A stretch of 64,000 bases of DNA from JAGVSR01 sp963750715 (lineage in GTDB: Bacteria > Pseudomonadota > Alphaproteobacteria > Rhizobiales > Hyphomicrobiaceae): contig CAVVRP010000008.1 in assembly GCA_963750715.1 (NCBI GenBank), positions 372,001 through 436,000 on the forward strand, written 5' to 3'. The notes beneath the pieces were generated by a model that was given only the letters and a program-made list of their open reading frames with translations, had not been told where the DNA came from and did not search any database. Below, piece after piece: positions 45,153 through 54,107 of this stretch (position 1 is the stretch's first letter; every line of letters begins with the position of its first letter). A program made the translations under genes and the position numbers.

Positions 45153-46322
45153 ATGATAAAAAGCAGCAAATCCCGAAAGGCGGTCTATGATCCGGCGCGG
45201 CCCTATAACGCTTTGCCGCCGCTGCCGCCCAAAGCCGAGCTCGAAACCAAAGCTGTCCTGAAGCGATGCGTGGCCGCTCGCACCGAACTTGCAGAGCTGC
45301 GGGTTGCGGGCCAGCTTCTGCCGGACCAGTCCGTACTCATCAATGCGATCCCCACGCTCGAGGCACGCGCCTCATCCGAGATCGAGAACATCGTCACCAC
45401 CAACGACTCGTTGTTCCGGGAAGCAAGTCTCGGCAATGATGGCCCGTCGACGGACCCGGCGGCGAAAGAGGCCCTCAGATACCGGACGGCGCTTCATCAG
45501 GGATTTCAAACGCTGGCAGAACGGCCACTGACCAGCCGGCTTGCGGTAGAGACCTGCCGCATGATCACGGGCACCGATCTCGACATCCGCGCGACACCCG
45601 GCACGACTCTGCGCAACGGGATTACTGGAGACGTTGTCTATACACCGCCCGAGGGCGCAAATTTGATCCGGGAACTACTCGGCAACTGGGAGCGCTACGT
45701 CAATGCCGAGAGCGATGTCGATCCGCTGATCCGAATGGCCGTGCAGCACTATCAGTTCGAAGCCATCCACCCGTACGGCGACGGCAACGGACGAACCGGC
45801 CGCATCCTCAATCTGTTGTTTCTCATCCAAGTAGGCTTGCTCGACAAGCCGACCCTGTATCTCAGCCGGCACATCCTCAAGACGCGGCTTGATTACTACG
45901 CGAGCCTCGCGCGCGTGACCCGGGATGGCGAATGGGAGGCATGGGTGCTCTACATGTTGACGGCGGTGGAGCAAACGGCCCGCTGGACAAACCGGAAGGT
46001 CGACGCTGTCCGCAAACTTATGGCTCACACATCGGAGTTCGTGCGGGCCGTAAAGCCGCGGCTTTACTCCCGCGAGCTTGTCGAACTCATCTTTACCCAG
46101 CCCTATTGCCGTATAGAAAACCTGACTGCGCACGGTCTGGGCACGCGCAAGACGGTATCCCTCCATCTGAAAGAACTGGTCGAGATCGGCGTCTTGACCG
46201 AAGAGAAAGTCTGGCGCGATAAGGTGTTCATCCATCGCAAGTATCTCGATCTGCTGTCGAGCGACGAGCATCGTTTTGCGCCATATGAGGCGGCGAAGCC
46301 ATCACCGCGAGGCAGGCCGTGA
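45153..46322 (+). CDS. Fic-domain protein (predicted AMPylator, class II)
   Basis: Fic enzymes transfer AMP or related groups from nucleotides to protein side chains. The catalytic loop is HPYGDGNGRTGR, with His206 the catalytic base. An N-terminal inhibitory motif of the form S-xxx-E-N is visible at Ser74-Asn79 (SSEIEN), making this a class II self-inhibited Fic. An N-terminal Fic_N domain precedes it (RPYNALPPLPPKAELET), and the C-terminal 80 residues look like a winged helix (GLGTRKTVSLHLKELVEIGV). The ATG at 45153 is chosen because upstream codons are AT-rich and unlike the family; the ribosome site is weak. It overlaps yggS by four bases. Confidence 0.92.
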   Translation: MIKSSKSRKAVYDPARPYNALPPLPPKAELETKAVLKRCVAARTELAELRVAGQLLPDQSVLINAIPTLEARASSEIENIVTTNDSLFREASLGNDGPSTDPAAKEALRYRTALHQGFQTLAERPLTSRLAVETCRMITGTDLDIRATPGTTLRNGITGDVVYTPPEGANLIRELLGNWERYVNAESDVDPLIRMAVQHYQFEAIHPYGDGNGRTGRILNLLFLIQVGLLDKPTLYLSRHILKTRLDYYASLARVTRDGEWEAWVLYMLTAVEQTARWTNRKVDAVRKLMAHTSEFVRAVKPRLYSRELVELIFTQPYCRIENLTAHGLGTRKTVSLHLKELVEIGVLTEEKVWRDKVFIHRKYLDLLSSDEHRFAPYEAAKPSPRGRP

Positions 46323-46999
46323 CCGAACCAACGACACCTATCAGCGTGGCCAATCTGCGCGAGATCCAGCAACGTATCGCGGCAGCGGCGCGCGAAGCCG
46401 GCTGCGATCCGGCAGCGGTGCACCTCATCGCGGTGTCGAAGACGTTCGGAGCTGAGGCCATTCTGCCCGTTCTCGAAGCTGGCCACAGAACATTCGGCGA
46501 AAACCGCGTTCAGGAAGCGCAATCGAAATGGCCGGGACTGAAGGAGCGGTTTGCGGATATCGATCTGCATCTCATCGGGCCGCTGCAGTCCAACAAGACG
46601 AAGGAAGCGGTGGCGCTGTTCGACTGCATCCAAACGGTCGACCGGCCGAAGATCGCCAAGGCCATCGCCGAGGAAATGGCGCGCCAAGGCAAGGTCGTGA
46701 AGCTCTTCATTCAAGTCAACACCGGCGAGGAACAGCAGAAGGCCGGCGTGATGCCGCGTGACGCCGCCGCGTTCGTCGCCATGTGCCGCGACGACCTGAA
46801 ACTCGCCATTGCCGGGCTGATGTGCATTCCTCCGGTGGAAGATGAGCCACCCGTGCATTTCGCTTTCCTGGCCAAGCTCGCTCGCGAACTTGGGCTTGCC
46901 GAACTCAGTATGGGCATGAGTTCCGATTTCGAGACCGCGGTGCAGTTCGGAGCCACCTATGTGCGCGTCGGCAGTGCGATCTTCGGCGGGCGAGGCTAG
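46319..46999 (+). CDS. YggS-family pyridoxal phosphate homeostasis protein
   Basis: A single-domain PLP-binding protein (PLPHP/YggS) that buffers cellular vitamin B6, 226 residues. The PLP lysine is Lys41 in LIAVSKTFGAEA. FGENRVQEAQSKW and LSMGMSSDFETAVQFGATYV confirm the family. It starts with GTG overlapping the fic stop (GTGA), so the two may be co-translated. YggS genes commonly lie near leuS in this order, suggesting fic was inserted between them. Confidence 0.94.
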   Translation: MTEPTTPISVANLREIQQRIAAAAREAGCDPAAVHLIAVSKTFGAEAILPVLEAGHRTFGENRVQEAQSKWPGLKERFADIDLHLIGPLQSNKTKEAVALFDCIQTVDRPKIAKAIAEEMARQGKVVKLFIQVNTGEEQQKAGVMPRDAAAFVAMCRDDLKLAIAGLMCIPPVEDEPPVHFAFLAKLARELGLAELSMGMSSDFETAVQFGATYVRVGSAIFGGRG

Positions 47000-47002
47000 C
47001 CA

Positions 47003-48544
47003 ATGCAGGCGGCCAGCATTCGCTCCGCGCTGTTAGTGGCCGTTTGTGTTGCGATGATCGCGCTCGGATGGTGGCGGCTTTCCTCCGCGACCTCCGGCCT
47101 GTCGGTCATCAGCGCGTATGCCGGGTCGACACCGGTCACGGTTTTCAAAAAGGCCGATGCGGTCGACGCCCCCGTGGTTGTCATCGCGCACGGGTTCGCG
47201 GGATCGCAACAGCTGATGCAGCCGCTCGCGGTGACTCTCTCGCGCAACGGCTACATTGCGGTCACGTTCGACTTTCTGGGTCACGGCCGCAACCCTGAGC
47301 CCTTGAGCGGCAACATCACGGAGGAAAGCGGAGCCACGCGGGCTCTGGTCGACCAGACCGCCAAGGTCATGACTTACGCACGCAGCCTGCCGGGCGCCGG
47401 CGGAGGGCTGGCGCTACTTGGTCATTCGATGGCCTCCGACATTGTGGTGCGCGCGGCGCAGGCCGAACCCAACGTGAAGGCAACGGTTGCCGTGTCGATG
47501 TTTTCGCCGGTGGTCACCCGTGAAAGTCCTCGCAACCTGCTGGTCATCGTCGGCGCTCTCGAGCCAGCCGCTATGCAGAACGAAGGCCGTCGTGTCGTCG
47601 CCATGGTATCGGGCGAGAGACCGAGCGACGGCGTCACTTACGGCCGCTTCGAAGATGGTACGGCGCGCCGGTTCGTGCGTGCACGCGGCGTCGAACACGT
47701 CAGCGTGCTTTTTAGCCACGACAGCCTCGCGGAAGCTCTGGACTGGCTCGATCAAGCGTTCGCGCGCCCGGCCGCCGGCGCACTGCCGAAACGATTTCTC
47801 GATACGCGGGGGTGGGCGATCGGTCTCGTGCTCTTTGGTCTGATTGCCCTGGCGCGGCCGTTATCGGCCGTTCTTCCGAGTGTCGCGGACCCGGCGCGGG
47901 GTGGCGACGAGCCGTGGTGTAGACTTCTGGCGATCGGTGCCGCGCCGGCGATCCTAACGCCATTGTTGCTTTGGAAAGCGCCGACCGACTTCCTGCCGAT
48001 CCTGGTCGGCGATTATCTAGCGATCCACTTCGCGCTATATGGACTGCTGACGGCGGCGGGTCTTTGGTTTGCCGGCAACTGGTCACCCAGGAGAGGCCCT
48101 TCGAACATGGGCCTTCTCGCTTTGTCGGTACTGGCAGTCGCGTTCTACAGCGTTGCTGTCATCGGCTATCCGATCGACCACTACGTCACGTCATTCACGC
48201 CCGTGGCCGGGCGGGTTCCGTTGTTCTTCGCCATGCTGGCGGGGATGCTGCCGTATTTCCTGACAGACGAGTGGCTGACGCGTGGCCAGCATGCGCGGCA
48301 CGGCGCCTATGCCGCCACCAAAGCGCTGTTCCTGGTCTCGCTCGCCGTCGCCGTGGCGCTGAACCTCGAGAAACTGTTCTTTCTTGCGATTATCGTTCCG
48401 GTGATCCTGATTTTCTTTCTCGTCTACGGCCTGTTCAGTTCGTGGGTTTATCGCCGCACCGGGCATCCGTTCGTTGCCGCGATCGCCAATGCCATTGCTT
48501 TCGCCTGGGCCCTCGCCGCGACATTCCCGGTTCTGGGCGGATAA
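47003..48544 (+). CDS. Alpha/beta hydrolase fused to a multi-spanning membrane domain
   Basis: A 513-residue two-part membrane protein. After an N-terminal anchor (about residues 8-25), the outward-facing alpha/beta-hydrolase domain has the oxyanion segment VIAHGFAGS, DFLGHGRNPEPL and the nucleophile elbow LGHSMAS with Ser142. An acidic residue and His are plausible in the VEHVSVLF segment. From about residue 270 there are seven or more hydrophobic segments. Substrate and role are unknown. It starts three bases after yggS, suggesting a common transcript. Confidence 0.82.
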   Translation: MQAASIRSALLVAVCVAMIALGWWRLSSATSGLSVISAYAGSTPVTVFKKADAVDAPVVVIAHGFAGSQQLMQPLAVTLSRNGYIAVTFDFLGHGRNPEPLSGNITEESGATRALVDQTAKVMTYARSLPGAGGGLALLGHSMASDIVVRAAQAEPNVKATVAVSMFSPVVTRESPRNLLVIVGALEPAAMQNEGRRVVAMVSGERPSDGVTYGRFEDGTARRFVRARGVEHVSVLFSHDSLAEALDWLDQAFARPAAGALPKRFLDTRGWAIGLVLFGLIALARPLSAVLPSVADPARGGDEPWCRLLAIGAAPAILTPLLLWKAPTDFLPILVGDYLAIHFALYGLLTAAGLWFAGNWSPRRGPSNMGLLALSVLAVAFYSVAVIGYPIDHYVTSFTPVAGRVPLFFAMLAGMLPYFLTDEWLTRGQHARHGAYAATKALFLVSLAVAVALNLEKLFFLAIIVPVILIFFLVYGLFSSWVYRRTGHPFVAAIANAIAFAWALAATFPVLGG

Positions 48545-48667
48545 GCCGCCGTCGTCATTCATGGAAGTTTTCCAAAGTCCATTTTGCCGCTGTCGCTGAG
48601 TGGCCGCGAGCCGGATGGTACGATTTCAGCTCATTCATGATTCGCGCACCGAGCAGGAGACAAGTCG

Positions 48668-49549
48668 ATGACCACACGCGCTATGAGGACGGCCGACCTA
48701 CCTGGTGGCGGAGCCGCTGCGGATGCGGCGCGTGAAGAACTGGCGGAAAAGGCCGTGGCGCCCGGCTCCAATCGCGCCCCAACGGCCGATAAGGATGGCT
48801 GGCACCGCTTCACGGTGGATGTCTGGATCACGCCCTTCAACAACATCGAGTTCGGCATCTATAAGCGCTCGCGCAACAAGGCGAAGTCGCGACAGTTTAC
48901 CACCGACATGGATATTTTCGCCGAGGTCATCGAGAACGGCGAACGCACCGGAGTGCTCGGCTACCGCGAGGAACTCTGGAAGGACGCCAAGGGCATGGAC
49001 AAGCGTCTCGTGTTCAAGCTGTTCAACGAGACCGTAAACTGGCGTGCCACGATGGATCTCATGATCGGACGCTCGCTGCAGATGACAATCGGCGCGCGCG
49101 GCCTGCCGGTCACCTGCTATTCGATCAATACCGACGACGACAACTTCCTGATCTATGTCGAGCGTTCGGCTAACAAGTGGCCGTTGATGCCGGAGAACTT
49201 CTCGTTCTTTCTGATCAATGACCATCAGCCCGAGTTCTACCGGTTGAAGCGCCGCCTGATCGATCTCGGCGGCGACTACGTGCTCTACGATCAGAGCGGA
49301 AACAAAGTCGGCATACTGGACGGCAAGGTGTTCACCATCGGCGGCAAGTGGCACGGCAAGGTCAAGAAGGGCCATGCCGACAAGCGGCTGCTTACGGTAA
49401 TGAAAATGTTTGCCGGCATGCTGGTGTTCAACGCGGACAGCCGTCGGCACATGAAGCAGCTCTACAGGGATGTGAAGGCTGGGCGCATCAAAGCGAAGAT
49501 CGAGCGGCAGGAAGCCGATCTCTACATGAATCCACGTCGCACGCGCTGA
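48668..49549 (+). CDS. Conserved protein of unknown function
   Basis: A 293-residue soluble protein without a signal peptide or a motif I recognise. AGGAGA lies nine bases before the ATG, so the start is firm. The first 45 residues are Ala/Gly-rich. The remainder is rich in beta-type segments (WHRFTVDVWITPFNNIEFGI, then VLYDQSGNKVGILDGKVFTI), and the C-terminus is strongly basic (KAGRIKAKIERQEADLYMNP). It comes after the hydrolase gene and before the decayed transporter. The base composition is like the neighbours. Confidence 0.78.
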   Translation: MTTRAMRTADLPGGGAAADAAREELAEKAVAPGSNRAPTADKDGWHRFTVDVWITPFNNIEFGIYKRSRNKAKSRQFTTDMDIFAEVIENGERTGVLGYREELWKDAKGMDKRLVFKLFNETVNWRATMDLMIGRSLQMTIGARGLPVTCYSINTDDDNFLIYVERSANKWPLMPENFSFFLINDHQPEFYRLKRRLIDLGGDYVLYDQSGNKVGILDGKVFTIGGKWHGKVKKGHADKRLLTVMKMFAGMLVFNADSRRHMKQLYRDVKAGRIKAKIERQEADLYMNPRRTR

Positions 49550-49583
49550 TTAGTCAGCGCCTTGAGTTTGGCCGACGTGCGCA

Positions 49584-50890
49584 GTGCCAAAAGTTTCGGC
49601 TTCTGCCAACAAGGCAATCCCGCAGCAAGGGGGACGGCGGCTCCAGCAGAGTTCGGACGTCTTTTTTCTGCTTGTAGGCGCGATGCTCGTTTTCGCCGTG
49701 CACGGCGGTTTCGAGTTTCTCGAGATCGGCACTCTCCGCCACAAGAGCCAGGCCAATGCACTCGCAAAGATCCTCGTCGATTTCGCGATTTCGACGGTGA
49801 GCTATTTCTTCATCGGGTATTGGGTGGCCTATGGCGTCAGCTTCCTGGCTGGGGCCGGCGCGATATCAGGCGGCGCGGAAGGCTTTGGTCAGCAGGGCGT
49901 GAGCCTCGTCAAATTCTTCTTCCTCTGCACATTCGCCGCCGCTATCCCCGCCATCGTTTCGAGCGGTATCGCAGAGCGCGCGAAGTTTGGACCGCAGTGT
50001 GTGGCAACAGCCGTGCTGGTGGGCGTCGCCTATCCGTTGCTCGAGGGCACGGTGTGGAATTGGAATTTCGGCCTGCAGGATGGCCTCTTCAAAGGCCTGC
50101 TTGGAGCGGATTTCCATGATTTCGCTGGCTCTGTCGTGGTGCACGACTACTGGCGGCTGTCGTTCTTCTCGGCGCTCGTGCCGGGCGTTACGACAAGAGG
50201 CGTCCGATCGGCGTGCCGCCGTCCTCAATTCCTTGGTTGGCAATAGGGTCGTGGCTGCTGTGCATCGGCTGGTTCGGCTTCAACGTGATGAGCGCGCAAA
50301 GTCTCAAGGGTGTTTCGGGTCTCGTTGCCGTGAATTCTCTGATGGCGATGTGCGGTGACATTCTGGCAGGCCTGTTCGTGGGTCGAAACGACCCTGGCTT
50401 CGTACACAACGGTGCTCTCGCCGGACTGGTCGCAGTTTGCGCAGGATCCGACTTGATGCATCCGGTCGGCGCCCTCGCTACCGGAGCCGTCGCGGGTTCG
50501 CTGTTCGTGCAGATCTTCCAGGTTTTCACGAAGGTTTGGGAAATCGACGACGTCTTGGGGGTCTGGTCCTTGCACGGTTTATGCGGACTGTGGGGCGGCG
50601 TGGCCTGCGGGATCTTCGGTCTCAAGTAACTTGGTGGTCTTGGCGGCGTGACGTTTCAATCGCAACTCGCGGGCAGCCTTCTCGGCGCGCTCTTCGGCTT
50701 GGCTACGGGAGGACTGGTCTATGGTGCGTTGAAATCAGTCACCGGGTTGCGCCTGACCTCAGACGAGGAGCGGTTGGGCGCTGACTTCGTCATTCACAAG
50801 ATCGGTGCCAACCTGAAGAAGATGTTCGTATGGGCCGAATGTAGCTTCGGCATCGGATTTGGAGCAAGTTGCTCGCGCCGCGCCCGCTGA
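49584..50890 (+). pseudogene. Decayed ammonium transporter (Amt family)
   Basis: Three pieces of one Amt-family transporter are joined here. The first (49584 to about 50144) reads QSSDVFFLLVGAMLVFAVHGG through DFHDFAGSVVVH. The second, in another frame from about 50147, reads LLAAVVLLGARAGRYDK on to VWSLHGLCGLWGGVACGIFG, and a TAA at 50627-50629 interrupts it. The same frame continues with LGGLGGVTFQSQLAGSLLGA to 50890. By family comparison about 16 bases are missing after the VVVH segment, which causes the frame change. The GTG at 49584 is the first usable start. It differs in subfamily from the intact amtB at 60 kb. Confidence 0.87.
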
Positions 50891-51652
50891 TCAGCCGCCG
50901 TCGCGTTCGATAGTGCCAAGCCCGCGAGCCGAAGCGGGCCATGTGGGACGCGCCGCTTCCTGTGTTTCGGGCAGGTGCGGCAGGACCTTCACGATAGTGC
51001 CGACCTGGACCAGGCTCGCCAGATGCACGGCGTCTTCGTTCATCATCCGGAAGCAGCCGGATGACGCCGCGATACCGATGGTCTTGGGGTCGTTGGTGCC
51101 GTGGATGCGATACAGCGAATTGCCCAGGAACATCGCCACAGCGCCCAACGGATTGCGGATCCCGCCCGTCATTTTCTCCGGCAACTTGGGGTCGCGCGCA
51201 CGCATTTCGACAGGCGGGTGCCAGTCGGGCCAATCGGCTATGCGACTGATCTTCTCGGTGCCCGTCCAGGTGAAGCCTTCGCGGCCGACGGATATCATGT
51301 ACTCGAACGCTTCTTCGTTGTTGAGCGTTAGGTAAAGTCGGCGCGCTGCCGTATCTATGACGATCGTGCGCGGCGCTTCCGTGTTGGGGAACGCTACCAC
51401 GTGGGGAATGCGTGGCGAGATCTGGGGCTGCCCGCCGCCATCCATGATCGCCGGAAATGCCGGCGTTTCGAATGGATCGAACATGGAGTACGTCGGCTGC
51501 TGCGGCCGCGCGCCGGAAGCGGAGCCCTGCCAGCTGTGTCCGCCCTCATCCCAGCCGCCCCACAGTCCAAGGCTTTGCGCCGAGGCCGGGCCGACGGACA
51601 GGCAGACCATAACGGCTGCGGCAATGGCCGCGAACAGGTGATACGCGCGCAT
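50891..51652 (-). CDS. L,D-transpeptidase (YkuD domain), exported
   Basis: A periplasmic L,D-transpeptidase that crosslinks peptidoglycan stems or attaches proteins to them, 253 residues. A signal peptide (residues 1-26, cleaved near ASA) is followed by a low-complexity linker and the YkuD domain, with APRTIVIDTAARRLYLTL at its start. The catalytic motif is HGTNDPKTIGIAASSGCFRM with His184 and Cys200. Its stop directly abuts the end of the decayed amt gene. Confidence 0.92.
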   Translation of the reverse strand: MRAYHLFAAIAAAVMVCLSVGPASAQSLGLWGGWDEGGHSWQGSASGARPQQPTYSMFDPFETPAFPAIMDGGGQPQISPRIPHVVAFPNTEAPRTIVIDTAARRLYLTLNNEEAFEYMISVGREGFTWTGTEKISRIADWPDWHPPVEMRARDPKLPEKMTGGIRNPLGAVAMFLGNSLYRIHGTNDPKTIGIAASSGCFRMMNEDAVHLASLVQVGTIVKVLPHLPETQEAARPTWPASARGLGTIERDGG

Positions 51653-51664
51653 GCTGGCACGTCC

Positions 51665-52399
51665 CTATGCGGTTTGGAGGTCTGCCGTATCGTAAGCATC
51701 CGACACTTCGCTTTCGCCGTCGGCGAGTTCGCGTAGACCGTCGATATCGAGCAGGCGCACGCCCTGCGGAGGCGCGAACGCGATGAGATTGCGGCGGCCC
51801 AGTTCCGCCAGCGCGTCGCTTAGAGTGTCCATGTCCAGCTTCAGATAACCAGCGACGACGCCTGACGGAGGCGACTCAATGATCAGATGCGGATCCCGGC
51901 CCTCCACCTCGTTGAGGCTGGAAATGACCAACAGGAATGATGCCAGACGCTTGACGGGGTCGAGAGAGCGCCCCCCCAGAATGAGTTTGCGGCGGTGCGC
52001 GAACTCCCGCTCCGTCGCGAGCGCGTGCCGCTCATGCGTGCTGGGTAAATGCTCGGTCAGAAGATCGAATGAGCTGTGGGGCCAATAGCTGACCGACGCT
52101 TCGACCACGGCAACGGCGCGATGAATGTGATGCTTGAGGAAACCCAGGCCGATCACGTTACCGGGAAACACGAGTTCAATGATTTCGCGGCTGCCGTCGA
52201 CCTTAGTCGACGAGATGCAGATAACGCCGCTCTCGACCATCAGAAGGTGGGTCTTGGGATCGTTCTCGTCGAACAGGATTTCGTGTGGAGAAAGGTACTG
52301 AATTGGCCGGTCGTCAGGGAGGGGGCCGATAGGGGCAATTCGCTCAGGGGCCGGCGTGATGATCTCAGGGGTTAGATCGACCGCATGTAAATGGACCAT
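51665..52399 (-). CDS. Crp/Fnr-family transcriptional regulator
   Basis: A 244-residue regulator with an N-terminal cyclic-nucleotide-type sensor domain (about residues 30-140, including ESGVICISSTKVDGSREIIE and GNVIGLGFLKHH) and a C-terminal winged helix. No N-terminal cysteine cluster is present, so it is not a direct oxygen-sensing FNR. The recognition helix reads LKLDMDTLSDALAELGRR, in place of the usual ExxSR pattern, so DNA specificity may differ from classical FNR/FixK proteins. The signal is unknown. A 450-bp divergent gap separates it from the aminotransferase. Confidence 0.88.
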   Translation of the reverse strand: MVHLHAVDLTPEIITPAPERIAPIGPLPDDRPIQYLSPHEILFDENDPKTHLLMVESGVICISSTKVDGSREIIELVFPGNVIGLGFLKHHIHRAVAVVEASVSYWPHSSFDLLTEHLPSTHERHALATEREFAHRRKLILGGRSLDPVKRLASFLLVISSLNEVEGRDPHLIIESPPSGVVAGYLKLDMDTLSDALAELGRRNLIAFAPPQGVRLLDIDGLRELADGESEVSDAYDTADLQTA

Positions 52400-52574
52400 G
52401 ACGCAGAACTCTTACGTTGAAAAAGCTTCTACAAAAAACTCATGTGGCAATTTAGCACCTTGGAGCCGCTAGCGAAACCCTCCGTCGACAAATTTTATTG
52501 ACAACCTATTAATCGCCCAAATTTGCATCCGCTAACAACACCTGCATCTAAATCAGGCATATGCCATGTTGACG

Positions 52575-52588
52575 CTGATTTAGATCAA
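52575..52588. promoter_or_regulatory. FNR/FixK-type box
   Basis: CTGATTTAGATCAA matches nine of the ten defined bases of the FNR consensus TTGAT-N4-ATCAA. It lies in an A/T-rich part of the 450-bp gap between the divergent Crp/Fnr regulator (175 bp away) and the aminotransferase (about 260 bp away). The other parts of the gap (52400-52850) contain no gene that I can support. Confidence 0.6.
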
Positions 52589-52850
52589 ACGGACTTAGAT
52601 CACTGTCTTAGAAAAGATATTCCGCATCATTCCTGTGTGTACGGACTCCCGGTTGGCGCCCTGTCGTTGCGGCCCGAATTGGCGGACTGGCACTTTTTCC
52701 CGTTGCATTGCAAAAGTCTGCCACCATGGCTAAGCGCGCCAACGGTACCGCATGGAGTGTACATGGTTGAGGACGTGCCCCGGCGCGGCTGTGGACGCTT
52801 CTGTCCGATTCCAAGTAAGCCACTTGCTTGAAGTCGCCCTGGAAACCCGC

Positions 52851-54092
52851 ATGCCGCCGCCCGCCGCCCGCCAACCTGCCCGGATCTGGAGCCAAGCCTC
52901 TCTTGCGGACAGTTCCATCCTGTCACCGTTCACCCAGCTTCGGCGCCTCCTGGATGGGGTTGCACCGGGACCGTTCAGCCCGATCGAACTGACCATCGGA
53001 GAGCCGCGCGGGGCGATGCCGGATTTCGTACTGGGCCGGTTGACAGAGGCGGCGGCGCTGTATGGAAAGTATCCGCCGATCAGGGGCACCCCGGAACTCA
53101 TGGGCGCGATAGCCGCATGGCTGTCACGGCGATATGACCTTCGGGGTGCAGTTGATCAGGATCGTGAGATCCTGCCGTTGAACGGGTCGCGCGAAGGCCT
53201 CTTTCTCGCATGCGTACCGGCAGTCGGGAGGAAGCGCCTGTCCAGCCGTCCAGCCATCGCGATGTGCAATCCGCATTACTCGGCCTATCTCGCTGGCGCC
53301 CTCGCCGTGGGGGCTGAACCCGTGTTTCTCAACGCGACGGCTACGACCGGCTTCCTTCCCGACCTCGAAGATCTGGAGGCCGATCGGGGGCTCCTCGATC
53401 GCCTCGCCGCGCTTTTCATCTGTTCGCCGGCAAATCCACAGGGAGTGGTCGCCGGCCGCGATTACCTGCTAAAGGCTTTAGACCTCGCCCGACGTTATGA
53501 TTTCCTGCTGTTTCTGGATGAGTGCTACTCGGAGATCTACACCGGCCAACCGCCGCTCGGCGGCCTCGCGGTGGCAGCCGCGACGCCTGAGCGTTTCGCC
53601 AATCTCGTCGTGTTCAATTCTTTGTCGAAGCGGTCCAACTTGCCGGGGCTTCGCTCCGCCTTCTGTGTCGGCGAAGTCGGCTTCATCGATACCTACGCGG
53701 AAATCCGCAATCTGTGCGCGCCGCAGGTGCCCGGACCCGTGCAGTACGCCTCCGCCGCGGCTTGGTCCGACGAGGCTCATGTCGAGATGGCACGCGCCGT
53801 ATATCGAGAGAAATTCGCAATCGCTGACGAGGTTCTCGGTGATCGCCTCGGCTATCGACGCCCGGCCGGTGGTTTTTGCCTGTGGCTCGATATGAGCCAA
53901 ATCGGCGGCGGGGTTCAGGCTGCAGTAACCTTATGGAAATCCTTCGCAGTCAAGGTAATTCCCGGTGCATTTCTGGCGCAAGCCGGGCGCGACGGCTCCA
54001 ACCCAGGCGATAGCTTCGTGCGCGTCGCCCTGGTGCAGGATCCTGCAATCGTCCGGCAGGCACTCGAACGCATCGTCCAGGTAACCGCGTAA
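52851..54092 (+). CDS. Class I/II aminotransferase (DapC-like)
   Basis: A fold-type I PLP aminotransferase of about 413 residues. Core motifs are IELTIGEPRGAMPDFV, YPPIRGTPELMGAIAAWL, the NPxG-like FICSPANPQGVV, the aspartate in FLDECYSEIYTG, and the PLP-lysine region FNSLSKRSNLPGLRSAF. This matches proteins labelled succinyldiaminopimelate transaminase in alphaproteobacteria, although that activity is not proven by sequence. The ATG at 52851 gives the usual N-terminus; the frame is open back to 52752. It is followed by ftsK. Confidence 0.86.
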   Translation: MPPPAARQPARIWSQASLADSSILSPFTQLRRLLDGVAPGPFSPIELTIGEPRGAMPDFVLGRLTEAAALYGKYPPIRGTPELMGAIAAWLSRRYDLRGAVDQDREILPLNGSREGLFLACVPAVGRKRLSSRPAIAMCNPHYSAYLAGALAVGAEPVFLNATATTGFLPDLEDLEADRGLLDRLAALFICSPANPQGVVAGRDYLLKALDLARRYDFLLFLDECYSEIYTGQPPLGGLAVAAATPERFANLVVFNSLSKRSNLPGLRSAFCVGEVGFIDTYAEIRNLCAPQVPGPVQYASAAAWSDEAHVEMARAVYREKFAIADEVLGDRLGYRRPAGGFCLWLDMSQIGGGVQAAVTLWKSFAVKVIPGAFLAQAGRDGSNPGDSFVRVALVQDPAIVRQALERIVQVTA

Positions 54093-54107
54093 GAGTTGTT
54101 CGAGCCG

